Below are positions 44,594-52,274 of a DNA stretch of 64,000 nucleotides, piece after piece. The notes beneath the pieces were generated by a model. That model searched no databases. It had not been told where the DNA came from and saw only the letters and a list, made by a program, of their open reading frames with translations. Numbering within the stretch: position 1 is the first letter of the stretch; each line of letters starts with the position of its first letter. Source of the DNA: Mangrovibacter plantisponsor (lineage in GTDB: Bacteria; Pseudomonadota; Gammaproteobacteria; Enterobacterales; Enterobacteriaceae); the NCBI RefSeq assembly GCF_003182475.1, contig NZ_QGTS01000018.1, forward strand, positions 24,746-88,745, written 5' to 3'. The position numbers were made by a program, and so were the translations under genes.

Positions 44594-45375
44594 ATCAACA
44601 CCTCGTCGCCTGCGGCATGGCCGAAGGTATCGTTAACCTGTTTGAAGTGGTCAATATCCAGCATAATCAGAGATAACGGTGCCGGGCTGTCAAGGGCCTG
44701 TGCTTTTTCCTGTTCGAATAACACTGTCATTTTTGCCCGGTTCCACAATCCTGTCAGGCTGTCGCGCGAGGCACTCCAGGCCAGGTCCATTTGCTGGAGG
44801 TACAGCGTTTTTTGTGCTTTCTCCATCACCATCCCGCCTAACAGCCCAAATAAGAAAGCGGATGTTATCCATAACAGGTGCAGGTCGATAAAAACAGCGT
44901 TAACACCGCGGTTTACTGTCATCAATAATGCCATCAACACATTGACTGATGCTGCACTGATTGCGTATTTAAGCGTCAGGCCGGAAACCGTAAAGGTCCA
45001 AAAAATACACAGGTATATTTCAGGCGCAAAAAACGCAAAATCAGGTTTTCCCAGATTCAGCCACAAATTGGTAGCCATGGCACAGACTGGCGCAATAGTC
45101 AGCAGCAGGCGCATCCAGGTATATAACCTGGGGTAATAGCTCATTGCGCTGATTACCAGCAACGTGCCAGGTACAATAAAACCATGTACCAGCAGGCGTA
45201 TTTCGCTGAAGTTTAGCGCCATGTTGTATTCAATTGATGCATAAAGGAAATACAGCATGGCAGTAAGAAATGCCATATAGCGAATTTGTGGCACTTTGCT
45301 GCGTAAATGCCACTGCTGGAACCCTTGCTGCCAGGGTTCACGCAGAGCAACGCTCTCAGGCGATACACTTAACAA
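44293..45375 (-). CDS. Membrane-bound diguanylate cyclase
   Basis: GGDEF enzyme of 360 residues making cyclic di-GMP from two GTP. The first ~190 residues carry about six hydrophobic segments (membrane sensor, MASE-like). The catalytic domain contains DSLTGLWNR, LDIDHFKQVNDTFGHAAGDEVL shortened around FKQVNDTFGH, and the active-site loop GGEEF. No EAL domain and no clear inhibitory RxxD five residues before GGEEF. The start is uncertain: TTG 45375 with AGGA upstream, next in-frame ATG 99 bp later. The 3' end overlaps the MBL-fold gene by ~300 bp as read. Confidence 0.88.
   Translation of the reverse strand: MLSVSPESVALREPWQQGFQQWHLRSKVPQIRYMAFLTAMLYFLYASIEYNMALNFSEIRLLVHGFIVPGTLLVISAMSYYPRLYTWMRLLLTIAPVCAMATNLWLNLGKPDFAFFAPEIYLCIFWTFTVSGLTLKYAISAASVNVLMALLMTVNRGVNAVFIDLHLLWITSAFLFGLLGGMVMEKAQKTLYLQQMDLAWSASRDSLTGLWNRAKMTVLFEQEKAQALDSPAPLSLIMLDIDHFKQVNDTFGHAAGDEVLIQFSRLLRDVTRPQDNVGRMGGEEFVILLPHTRLAEACNLARQLQAKIHACDFGTSGNVTASFGITQFRPAETFSDILERADRALYEAKKQGRDCLVSLT
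44306..44332 (+). terminator. Terminator for the MBL-fold gene, inside the cyclase 3' end
   Basis: ACAAGGCAG-TCT-CTGCCTTGT followed by seven T. On the plus strand an excellent intrinsic terminator; on the minus strand the same bases code the last codons of the diguanylate cyclase. Confidence 0.75.
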
Positions 45376-45695
45376 GGTTGCAGGTATCCTCAGATTGATG
45401 AAAAAGAAGGAAAAAGCGTGGTTTTTCCTTCTTTTTAGTTAGCAGCCGAAAATCAATAAATTGATTTTCCAGGTTTTTTATTAGGCGACATTCTCTTGTT
45501 CTGTGTGACCATGAGGTTTGTCATCAGACCCAGGTATCCTGTTGGTATTCTGCTGTGTGTTTTTTATTCAGGCTAACAGTACAGAGTAAAAATACAATGA
45601 AAATATATCCGGGAATACCCTTTATTCACACAGGCGGTTATTGGCTGGCTGTGATGTTTGTCTGGGAAGTATTGCGGGAAAGTATCGAGGGAAAG
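45376..45695. other. Gene-free stretch with two perfect hairpins and a short tandem repeat
   Basis: AAAAAGAAGGAAAAA (45401-45415) and its perfect complement (45422-45436) form a 15-bp stem. GAAAATCAAT-AA-ATTGATTTTC (45448-45469) forms a second. Both lie in the leader of the cyclase gene. Near 45664-45703 a unit like GGGAAAGTATTGC is repeated about three times with changes. A short frame opening at ATG 45598 has no similarity. Confidence 0.6.
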
Positions 45696-45728
45696 TATTG
45701 CGGGCAGGAATCAGGCCTGCCCGCAATA
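45696..45728 (-). terminator. Hairpin downstream of the SDR gene
   Basis: TATTGCGGGCAGG (45696-45708) pairs perfectly with CCTGCCCGCAATA (45716-45728), 10 bp after the SDR stop. Probably ends the gntR-SDR transcript, though only CTTTC follows on the minus strand. Confidence 0.6.
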
Positions 45729-45737
45729 AACTTAATA

Positions 45738-46523
45738 TCAAATGGACGGAATCAGCCCACCATCAACACGCATCACGGTGCCGGTAATATAACTGGCCTG
45801 CTGGCTTGCCAGGAAAGCAGCCGCCGCGCCATATTCAGTGGGTTTACCATAACGGCGTGCCGGAATACTCAGGCGGCTTTTCTCGGCAATTGCTTCCGGG
45901 GTGCTGTTTTCCCGGCCCGCTTTCGCTGCATCCAGTTGCGCGACCCGGTCAGTGGCGATACGCCCGGGAACCAGTACATTTACGGTAACACCATCTGCCG
46001 CCACTTCACTGGCCAGTGTTTTGGACCAGCCCAGTAAGCTCATGCGCAGTGCATTGGAAAGTGCCAGGCCCGGAATTGGCGTGATAACACCAGAAGACGT
46101 ACTGGTAATAATCCGCCCCCAGCCCCGTGCGCGCATGGCGGGAAGCAGTTTATCTGTCAGTTGAATCAGTGAGCCAACCATTAATGAAAACTGCTTGTGC
46201 CAGGTTTCCTCTGCCACGCCCTGCGCCTGTGCAGGCGGCGGGCCACCCGAGTTGTTGACCAGGATGTCAATATCACCCCAGTGCTGGCGAATAGCATTGA
46301 GCGTGGTGTCGAATTGTTCTGGCGCGGCCAGGTCGAGTTGCCAGGCGCGTGCTTTGCCGCCTGCTTCCTCAATTAATGCCACAGTTTGCGCCAGTTTTTC
46401 CAGGTTACGCCCGGTAACAGCCACTTTTACCCCTTCTTGTGCCAGCGCCTGCGCCATTGCGCGCCCCAAACCACTTCCGGCGCCTGTTACCAGTGCGACA
46501 CGGTTTTCTATCTGCAAATGCAT
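45738..46523 (-). CDS. Atypical short-chain dehydrogenase/reductase
   Basis: Rossmann-fold SDR of 261 residues with NAD(P) motif TGAGSGLGRAMA, NNSGGPPPAQ in place of NNAG, and the ending ASYITGTVMRVDGGL. The usual Tyr-x-x-x-Lys pair is missing: aligned with FabG-type enzymes, the positions are Ser156 and Arg160 (ALSNALRMSLLGWSKTLASE). Catalysis by the normal SDR route is therefore doubtful, though a group of SDRs with this LSNxxR pattern exists. It lies 71 bp downstream of the gntR gene on the same strand, so it belongs to that regulator's transcript. Confidence 0.85.
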   Translation of the reverse strand: MHLQIENRVALVTGAGSGLGRAMAQALAQEGVKVAVTGRNLEKLAQTVALIEEAGGKARAWQLDLAAPEQFDTTLNAIRQHWGDIDILVNNSGGPPPAQAQGVAEETWHKQFSLMVGSLIQLTDKLLPAMRARGWGRIITSTSSGVITPIPGLALSNALRMSLLGWSKTLASEVAADGVTVNVLVPGRIATDRVAQLDAAKAGRENSTPEAIAEKSRLSIPARRYGKPTEYGAAAAFLASQQASYITGTVMRVDGGLIPSI

Positions 46524-46594
46524 TCACTTCTCCTGATTGTATTGCTGTTGCTGATTTGTATTTTCAGGTTCAATAAATGCAAAAATGATGCCGT

Positions 46595-47491
46595 TCAGGC
46601 TTTGGGTACTTTGCTGGCAACTTGATCGTAAGCATATTGCAGGTGGCTGGTCATCAGGCTGGCGGCTTCTTCCCGGTTGTTCAGCCGAATGGCATCAAGG
46701 ATAGCGACATGCTCTTCACACCACTCTTTAACCCGCCGTTTATTGTGATAACTGCCAAACTCCATCAGGCGGCGCAGGCGGTTTTGTTGCTGGATAGCCT
46801 GTAATACAAACAGGTTGCCGCTGGCTTCCGCCAGCATTTCATGGAAAGAGGCATCGGTTTCAAAAATATCTTTAGGGGGAACCTGGGTGATATCCGGGTG
46901 AGCAATCAGCCATAAATGGCGGGCGCGCATCCGTTTTAAGGCATGGCGGTCGAGGTGAAAATGCGGAGAAAGCAGGGCGCCTGGCTCAATCATCAGGCGA
47001 AAGCCGTAGCCATTTCTCAGGGCAACATCAGTATTCAGTGTTTGCAGAAAACGCCAGCCATGGCCTGGGTTGCGGGCAATCAGGCCATCTTCCGCGAGCC
47101 CCAGTAAAGTGCGGGTCAGAACGCCCCGGTCTGCTTCGTAGCGTTGGGCAATCTCGGTTTGGGTAAAAGAGGCGGGCAGCAACCCGGCTATGCGGTCATG
47201 GACTAATTGTTCGTAAAGATTCTGGTCGGTGGTTTTGGGTTGTTCAATGGTTAACGCCTGCAACTCTTCTACGTTCTTAAGCAAGTAAAACCCTTGATTT
47301 GGCCGGGCTTCCACCGCGCCAAGTTGAGTCAGCTCTTTTAGCCCGGCGCGCACTGGCGTGCGTGATACACCCAGTGCATCGGCTAAATGTTGCTCGCGCA
47401 AATGATGACCTGGATCGAATCTTGCTTCAGTTATCAGGTCAAGTATTTGTCGGGCTATCCGGCGACTGCTTGCTGTAGAAGGAGATTGCAT
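46595..47491 (-). CDS. GntR/FadR-type regulator with a probable second winged helix
   Basis: Regulator of 298 residues. The N-terminal GntR winged helix reads RIARQILDLITEARFDPGHHLREQHLADALGVSRTPVRAGL in parts. Residues ~90-150 (LYEQLVHDRIAGLLPASFTQTEIAQRY, then GVLTRTLLGLAEDGLIARN) look like another winged helix. An FCD ligand domain follows (EPGALLSPHFHLD, DASFHEMLAEASGN). The start at 47491 fits CAGGAA upstream and avoids overlap with the divergent operon. It is divergent from the amino-acid importer and likely controls that cluster and the SDR. Confidence 0.88.
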   Translation of the reverse strand: MQSPSTASSRRIARQILDLITEARFDPGHHLREQHLADALGVSRTPVRAGLKELTQLGAVEARPNQGFYLLKNVEELQALTIEQPKTTDQNLYEQLVHDRIAGLLPASFTQTEIAQRYEADRGVLTRTLLGLAEDGLIARNPGHGWRFLQTLNTDVALRNGYGFRLMIEPGALLSPHFHLDRHALKRMRARHLWLIAHPDITQVPPKDIFETDASFHEMLAEASGNLFVLQAIQQQNRLRRLMEFGSYHNKRRVKEWCEEHVAILDAIRLNNREEAASLMTSHLQYAYDQVASKVPKA

Positions 47492-47515
47492 GCTGGTGGC
47501 TTCCTGAAATGCATT

Positions 47516-47536
47516 ATTGTGGTCGTAATATACAAT
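47516..47536. promoter_or_regulatory. Candidate GntR operator
   Basis: ATTGT-N11-ACAAT in the 189-bp gap between gntR and the importer operon, with TTGTAT-type half sites as in many FadR-family operators. Similar TTGTAT elements recur near 46540-46575, 47625 and 55501-55527. Confidence 0.4.
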
Positions 47537-47680
47537 ATCACAGGAAGCCAGACGGAACGAAATAAAGCAATTAGCGCACTTTTTGAGGGCAGGCGCACCA
47601 AAATGATCACTTTGTTTTGCGCTTTTAATTGTATTTATTGACACAACAAATCCAATCGTTGAAAGATTCAGGAGACGCGT

Positions 47681-48493
47681 ATGTCCAGACACAATCCACG
47701 AATTCGCCTTGCCGCAGTTCTGGTTGCACTCAGTGCTTCACTGCCTTTGTGCAGCCAGGCGGCCAGTGAATTTGTTACACCAGGCAAACTGACTTACGGC
47801 ACAGCCGCCACATTTATGCCATTTGAATTTATGAAAGATGGCAAGCTCACCGGGTTTGATATCGACATGATTAACGCCCTGAGCAAAGAGATAAAACTCA
47901 CCCCGGTGGCGATGCCAATGGAGTTTAAAGGGCTTATCCCCGCACTCCAGGGCAAGCGCCTCGACATCATTAACTCCGCGATGTACGTCAACCCCACGCG
48001 TGCCGCCCAGGTGGATTTTGTTCCCTACCTGAAAATCGGCAGCCAGGTCATTGTGCGTAAAGGCAACCCGGCAGGTATTACCGGGCGCGACCTCTCACTG
48101 TGCGGCAAAAATATCGCCGTGACGTTGGGCGGCATTGAAGAGAGCCAGGCGCGTGAAGACAACAAACACTGCCTCGCGGCCAGTAAACCAGCCATTAACG
48201 TGATGACTTTCCCGGCGGCAACAGATTCAGCGGTTGCTGTAGCTCAGGGGCGCGCAGATGCGGAGTTTCTCTCCACACCAGGTTCCGTGGCGCTGATGAC
48301 AGAAAAACCAGGCATGTTCGAAACGACAGGCGATGAGTTTGAAGCCAATACCCATATCGCCATCGCAGTACGCAAAGGTGATACCGAAACCAAAGCGCTG
48401 CTGGAAAAAGGCCTGCAAGCCATGGTGAAAGATGGCACTTACCAGCAACTGATTGAGAAATGGCACTTCCCGGCGTCAGTTTCTATTTTCTGA
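47681..48493 (+). CDS. Amino-acid-type ABC binding protein
   Basis: Family 3 periplasmic receptor of 270 residues with signal peptide ending SQAAS (cut near residue 27). Mature start KLTYGTAATFMPFEFMKDGKLTGFDIDMINAL and DIINSAMYVNPTRAAQVDFVPYL are typical. ATG 47681 follows AGGAGA. First gene of a run with permease, ATPase and four catabolic enzymes spaced 30 bp or less or overlapping, so it is one operon. Ligand probably an amino acid derivative or small peptide-like compound (inference). Confidence 0.9.
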   Translation: MSRHNPRIRLAAVLVALSASLPLCSQAASEFVTPGKLTYGTAATFMPFEFMKDGKLTGFDIDMINALSKEIKLTPVAMPMEFKGLIPALQGKRLDIINSAMYVNPTRAAQVDFVPYLKIGSQVIVRKGNPAGITGRDLSLCGKNIAVTLGGIEESQAREDNKHCLAASKPAINVMTFPAATDSAVAVAQGRADAEFLSTPGSVALMTEKPGMFETTGDEFEANTHIAIAVRKGDTETKALLEKGLQAMVKDGTYQQLIEKWHFPASVSIF

Positions 48494-48523
48494 TCCCGCT
48501 TTTTTGTCCCAACGGAGGATGCT

Positions 48524-49249
48524 ATGTCGATTGATTTAATGTGGCAGTACGTGATTTCCCCCGCGTTTTTGCAAGGGGCGTGGATGACGCTGCTTATCAC
48601 TCTCTGCTCATTGCTGTGTGGGGTGGTGTTAGGGCTGGTGCTGGCTTTATTACAGGAAGCACCGTTTCGGGCTGGCAGATTGCTGGCGTTCTTCTATCTG
48701 TGGCTGTTTCGTGGAACGCCAGTGCTGTTTCAGATCATCTTCGTCTATAACGTGCTGCCCGGCTTCGGCCTGCGTTTCTCCGCATTCACCTGTGCCGTTC
48801 TTGCTTTATCCCTGAACGAAGGGGCATACATGGCGGAGATCCTCCGCTCTGGCTTGCAGGCAGTGAAAAGCGGCCAGCGCACCGCCGGAATGGCTCTGGG
48901 GATGACCAATGCACAGATCATGCGCAAGATAGTGTTGCCTCAGGCTGCCCGTATAGTTCTGCCCCCCATGGGTAACCAGATGATCAGCATGCTGAAATCC
49001 AGTGCACTGGTTTCTGTTATAGCTGTTCAGGAACTGCTGCTGGTCGCCAACCAGGCGGCCAGCGCCAGCTTCCGTTATTTCGAAGCGCTGTGTGCCGCGG
49101 GTATTTATTACCTGCTGTTAACCACGCTGTTCATGATTTTCCAGTCCTGGCTTGAACGCACGCTGGACCCTAAACAGCGCCGTCGCCGCAGCCAAAAGAA
49201 GCCGGCCCAGGCACATTCCCCCACTGATGCTGTTAAGGAGCTGCCATGA
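48524..49249 (+). CDS. Amino-acid ABC transporter permease
   Basis: HisM/GlnP-type inner-membrane permease of 241 residues with about five membrane segments. The coupling loop is KSGQRTAGMALGMTNAQIMRKIVLPQAARIVLPPMGNQ in parts. A basic tail (PKQRRRRSQKKP) ends the protein. It overlaps the ATPase gene by 4 bp. Confidence 0.92.
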   Translation: MSIDLMWQYVISPAFLQGAWMTLLITLCSLLCGVVLGLVLALLQEAPFRAGRLLAFFYLWLFRGTPVLFQIIFVYNVLPGFGLRFSAFTCAVLALSLNEGAYMAEILRSGLQAVKSGQRTAGMALGMTNAQIMRKIVLPQAARIVLPPMGNQMISMLKSSALVSVIAVQELLLVANQAASASFRYFEALCAAGIYYLLLTTLFMIFQSWLERTLDPKQRRRRSQKKPAQAHSPTDAVKELP

Positions 49250-49992
49250 GCAATGAAGATAAACCGATGCTGGAAATGATTGGTATCGATAAAGCCTTTG
49301 GCCGCCAGACAGTGCTGAGAAACTGTTCACTGAGCGTGAAGCGTGGTGAAACCGTGGTACTGATTGGGCCCTCTGGCTCTGGTAAATCCACGTTGCTGCG
49401 CTGTGTGAACCTGCTTTCCCCGGCAGACAGTGGCGATATTTTCTTTGCCCGGCAAAACATCAGCCGTGGCGAGATCCCGGCCACCAAAGTACGCCAGCAC
49501 ATTGGCATGGTGTTCCAGAACTACGAATTGTTTTCGCACCTTACGGCGGCGGAAAACGTGATGCTGGCACCTATGACTGTGCTCGGTATTAACCGTATTG
49601 AAGCCCGTAAACAGGCCGATGCCTTGCTGGCGAAAGTTCACCTGTTTGACCGGGCTGATCACTTCCCTGACGAACTTTCTGGCGGCCAGCAGCAGCGTGT
49701 CGCGATTGCCCGCGCCCTGGCGATGAAACCGGAACTGATGCTGTATGACGAGCCGACATCGGCACTGGATCCGGAGATGATCCGCGAAGTGCTGGATGTA
49801 ATGGCGGAGCTCAGCGCAGAAGGCATGACCAGCATGGTGGTGACCCATGAAATGGGGTTTGCCCGGCGGGCTGCCAACCAAATTTTGTTTATGGAGCAGG
49901 GCGAGATCATTGAGCGCGCCAGCGCAAATGACTTTTTTGAAGGCCAGGTCAGCGCCAGAGCGCGCCGTTTCCTCGACCAAATTTTACATTAA
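49246..49992 (+). CDS. Amino-acid ABC transporter ATPase
   Basis: GlnQ/HisP-type ATPase of 248 residues: Walker [10 protein letters not shown], signature [15 protein letters not shown], Walker [14 protein letters not shown], switch [11 protein letters not shown]. It starts within the permease gene end (ATGA overlap) and is followed 12 bp later by an M20 hydrolase gene, tying import to breakdown. Confidence 0.94.
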   Translation: MSNEDKPMLEMIGIDKAFGRQTVLRNCSLSVKRGETVVLIGPSGSGKSTLLRCVNLLSPADSGDIFFARQNISRGEIPATKVRQHIGMVFQNYELFSHLTAAENVMLAPMTVLGINRIEARKQADALLAKVHLFDRADHFPDELSGGQQQRVAIARALAMKPELMLYDEPTSALDPEMIREVLDVMAELSAEGMTSMVVTHEMGFARRAANQILFMEQGEIIERASANDFFEGQVSARARRFLDQILH

Positions 49993-50004
49993 TTGGGAGT
50001 TCCT

Positions 50005-51180
50005 ATGAGTGGCTTTAACGCGGACAGCGCCCGCATGAAAAAAGACCTGGCAACGCTGGTCGCTATTAATACTGAAAACCCGCCAGGCCGTGAACGTGAA
50101 GCGGCGGAATGTGTCGCGGTCTGGCTTACTGCCGCTGGGTTTGATTTGTCGTTCAGTGAGTATGCGCCAGGCCGTACTAACGTGATTGCCGTGCTGCAAA
50201 ATGGCCCTGGCCCCTGTTTTGCTTTTAATACTCATCTGGACGTTGTCCCGGCGGGAAAGGGCTGGCAGCGTGAACCTTTTACACTGACAGAAGAAGATGG
50301 CCGGTTATATGGCCGTGGCTCTTGTGATGCCAAAGGCCCGTTGGTGGCAATGGTGGAAGCGCTGCGTATGCTGGCAAACCAGCGCGACAGCTGGTCTGGC
50401 ACATTAATGGGTGTTTTCACCGCCGACGAAGAAGTTGCCAGCGAAGGGGCGAAGTTTTATGTCAAAGAAAGCCCGGTCACCATTGATTTTGCCGTGATAG
50501 GTGAACCCACCTCCAACGCTACGTTTTCGGCGCATAAAGGCAGCCTGCGCCCCCGCGTGCGCGTCAATGGCGTTACCGCGCATTCCGGCACACCAGACCT
50601 GGGCGTGAATGCCATTTATAAAGCCGGGCAGTTGCTGGGCCTGGTCGAACACAACCACCAGCACACCGTGTGTTGCCGCCACCACCCGCTGGTGGGAAAT
50701 GCCAGCCTGACGGTAACCCGGGTACATGGCGGGCATGCCGATAACGTGGTGCCAGACAGCTGCGAATTGCTGCTCGACCGCCGCATGGTGCCGGGTGAAG
50801 ACGAAGACGCCGTTAAAGCCGAAATTCAGCAACTGCTGGATACCGCTCGCCAGCAATTCAACGTGGATGCCGAAATTATTGGCTGGCAGCCCACCACCGG
50901 TGGTGCTACGGAAACCGACAGCAACGAAAGCATTGTACAGGCAAGCCTTGAAGCCTGCCGCCGCCACGGTCAGCCTGAACCCGGGCCATTTGGCTTCCAG
51001 GGCGGGTGTGACCTGGTGCATTTCCGCACGCTGGGCGCTAAAGGCGTGGTGATTGGCCCTGGTTCACTGGCGGTTGCCCATAAGCCAGACGAATTTGTGC
51101 CGGTCGAAGAGTTTATCTCTGCGGCATATATCTACCTGGATATTGCCCTGGCAATGCTGCCAGTGGGGAGCCAGGCGTGA
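50005..51180 (+). CDS. M20-family hydrolase (ArgE/DapE type)
   Basis: Zinc deacylase/peptidase of 391 residues. Metal-site blocks FNTHLDVVPAG, YGRGSCDAKGP, TADEEVASEG, IGEPTS and a C-terminal HKPDEFVP; dimerisation-domain mark THSGTPD-like AHSGTPDLG. ATG 50005 follows GGGAG; an earlier TTG lacks one. Family members remove N-acyl groups from amino acids or cut dipeptides. It overlaps the next gene (GTGA), an enolase-superfamily enzyme, a pairing known from N-succinyl amino acid and dipeptide pathways. Confidence 0.88.
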   Translation: MSGFNADSARMKKDLATLVAINTENPPGREREAAECVAVWLTAAGFDLSFSEYAPGRTNVIAVLQNGPGPCFAFNTHLDVVPAGKGWQREPFTLTEEDGRLYGRGSCDAKGPLVAMVEALRMLANQRDSWSGTLMGVFTADEEVASEGAKFYVKESPVTIDFAVIGEPTSNATFSAHKGSLRPRVRVNGVTAHSGTPDLGVNAIYKAGQLLGLVEHNHQHTVCCRHHPLVGNASLTVTRVHGGHADNVVPDSCELLLDRRMVPGEDEDAVKAEIQQLLDTARQQFNVDAEIIGWQPTTGGATETDSNESIVQASLEACRRHGQPEPGPFGFQGGCDLVHFRTLGAKGVVIGPGSLAVAHKPDEFVPVEEFISAAYIYLDIALAMLPVGSQA

Positions 51181-52274
51181 AAGGGCGTTTGTACCGGGGA
51201 ATGTTGCATTACCGGGGTGTGACATTACATACGGCGTCTTCTGGCTCGGTTAGCGGGCTGGATACGTTGTGGTTACACCTTGAGTGTGACGGGGTGTATG
51301 GCACCGGTGAAGTGCGGCTCAATATCCGTTACTTACATGGCTACAGTGAGCAACAGGTGCTCGATAACCTGACTCACTGGCTCAATGCACTGAACTGGCA
51401 CACCACGCCTGCGGACATGCTGGCGGCGGTGCACCACCCGGACAGCACGCTGCTGGCACCAGCACGCATGGTGGTGGACATTGCCCTGCATGATTTGCTG
51501 GCTCGCCAGCAGGGGCAAAGCCTGGCGGCCTGGCTCGGCCAGCCGGGCAGTGCCTGCGCTTTCCCAACCAACCAAACCTTATTCTGGGGCAGTGAGCAGC
51601 AGTTGCTGGACCAGGCGCAGCACTATGTTGACCGGGGATTCACCCAGCTCAAGCTGCGCACTGGCGTGGCGGATTTCGCCACTGACCTGAACCGCCTGAC
51701 CATTTTGCGCCAGCATTTTGGTTCGGCCATCTCACTGGCGATAGATGTGAACGGCCAGTGGTCGCCTGAACAGGCTCAGGAATATTTCCCGCAGTTGAGC
51801 CCATTACAGCTCAGTTATATCGAACAACCGCTGGCACCTGCCAATGACCACCGCCTGGGCGAACTGTCTGCGCTGGGCATTCCCGTCATGCTGGACGAAA
51901 GCCTTAACAGCCCGGCGGCGATAACCCGGCTGATTGAAGCTGACGGCCAACTGCGTGGTCATTTAAAGCTGGTGAAAATGGGCGGCATAGCACCGTTAAT
52001 GGAGGCCGCCCGCCAACTGCAACTGGCTGGTGTGCCGTTTATGGTCGGCCAGATGAATGAAGGCCATGTGGCCACCGCTGCTGCCTTGCAGGTTTGCCGG
52101 GTGTTGCAACCTGTCTGGGGCGAGCTGTATGGCGCTGATGGTCTGACCGACGACCCGGCCTGCGGGCTTTTTTACCACGACGGCACAGTGCGCGTCGCCG
52201 AATCTGCCGGCCTTGGTGTGGTGTTTAACCCCGCCCAGGCCACATTTATTCAGGAGTGGAACTATGCAAACTAA
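51177..52274 (+). CDS. Enolase-superfamily enzyme (MLE subgroup), K-x-R variant
   Basis: Mandelate racemase/muconate lactonizing-type barrel of 365 residues. Metal ligands Asp190 (IDVNGQW), Glu216 (YIEQPL) and Asp240 (LDESL) and the far-side Lys267 (LKLVKMGG) are present. The usual K-x-K at the second strand reads Lys159-Leu-Arg161 (QLKLRTG), so one of the two standard acid/base lysines is an arginine. Relatives are dipeptide epimerases and N-succinylamino acid racemases/OSBS; the change argues against plain 1,1-proton transfer. Start GTG 51177 overlaps the M20 stop. Confidence 0.82.
   Translation: MKGRLYRGMLHYRGVTLHTASSGSVSGLDTLWLHLECDGVYGTGEVRLNIRYLHGYSEQQVLDNLTHWLNALNWHTTPADMLAAVHHPDSTLLAPARMVVDIALHDLLARQQGQSLAAWLGQPGSACAFPTNQTLFWGSEQQLLDQAQHYVDRGFTQLKLRTGVADFATDLNRLTILRQHFGSAISLAIDVNGQWSPEQAQEYFPQLSPLQLSYIEQPLAPANDHRLGELSALGIPVMLDESLNSPAAITRLIEADGQLRGHLKLVKMGGIAPLMEAARQLQLAGVPFMVGQMNEGHVATAAALQVCRVLQPVWGELYGADGLTDDPACGLFYHDGTVRVAESAGLGVVFNPAQATFIQEWNYAN

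Noticed and set aside
45555..46037. A 160-codon plus-strand frame across the cyclase-SDR gap
   Set aside because: Its right half is antisense to the SDR gene, and it crosses the SDR terminator hairpin.
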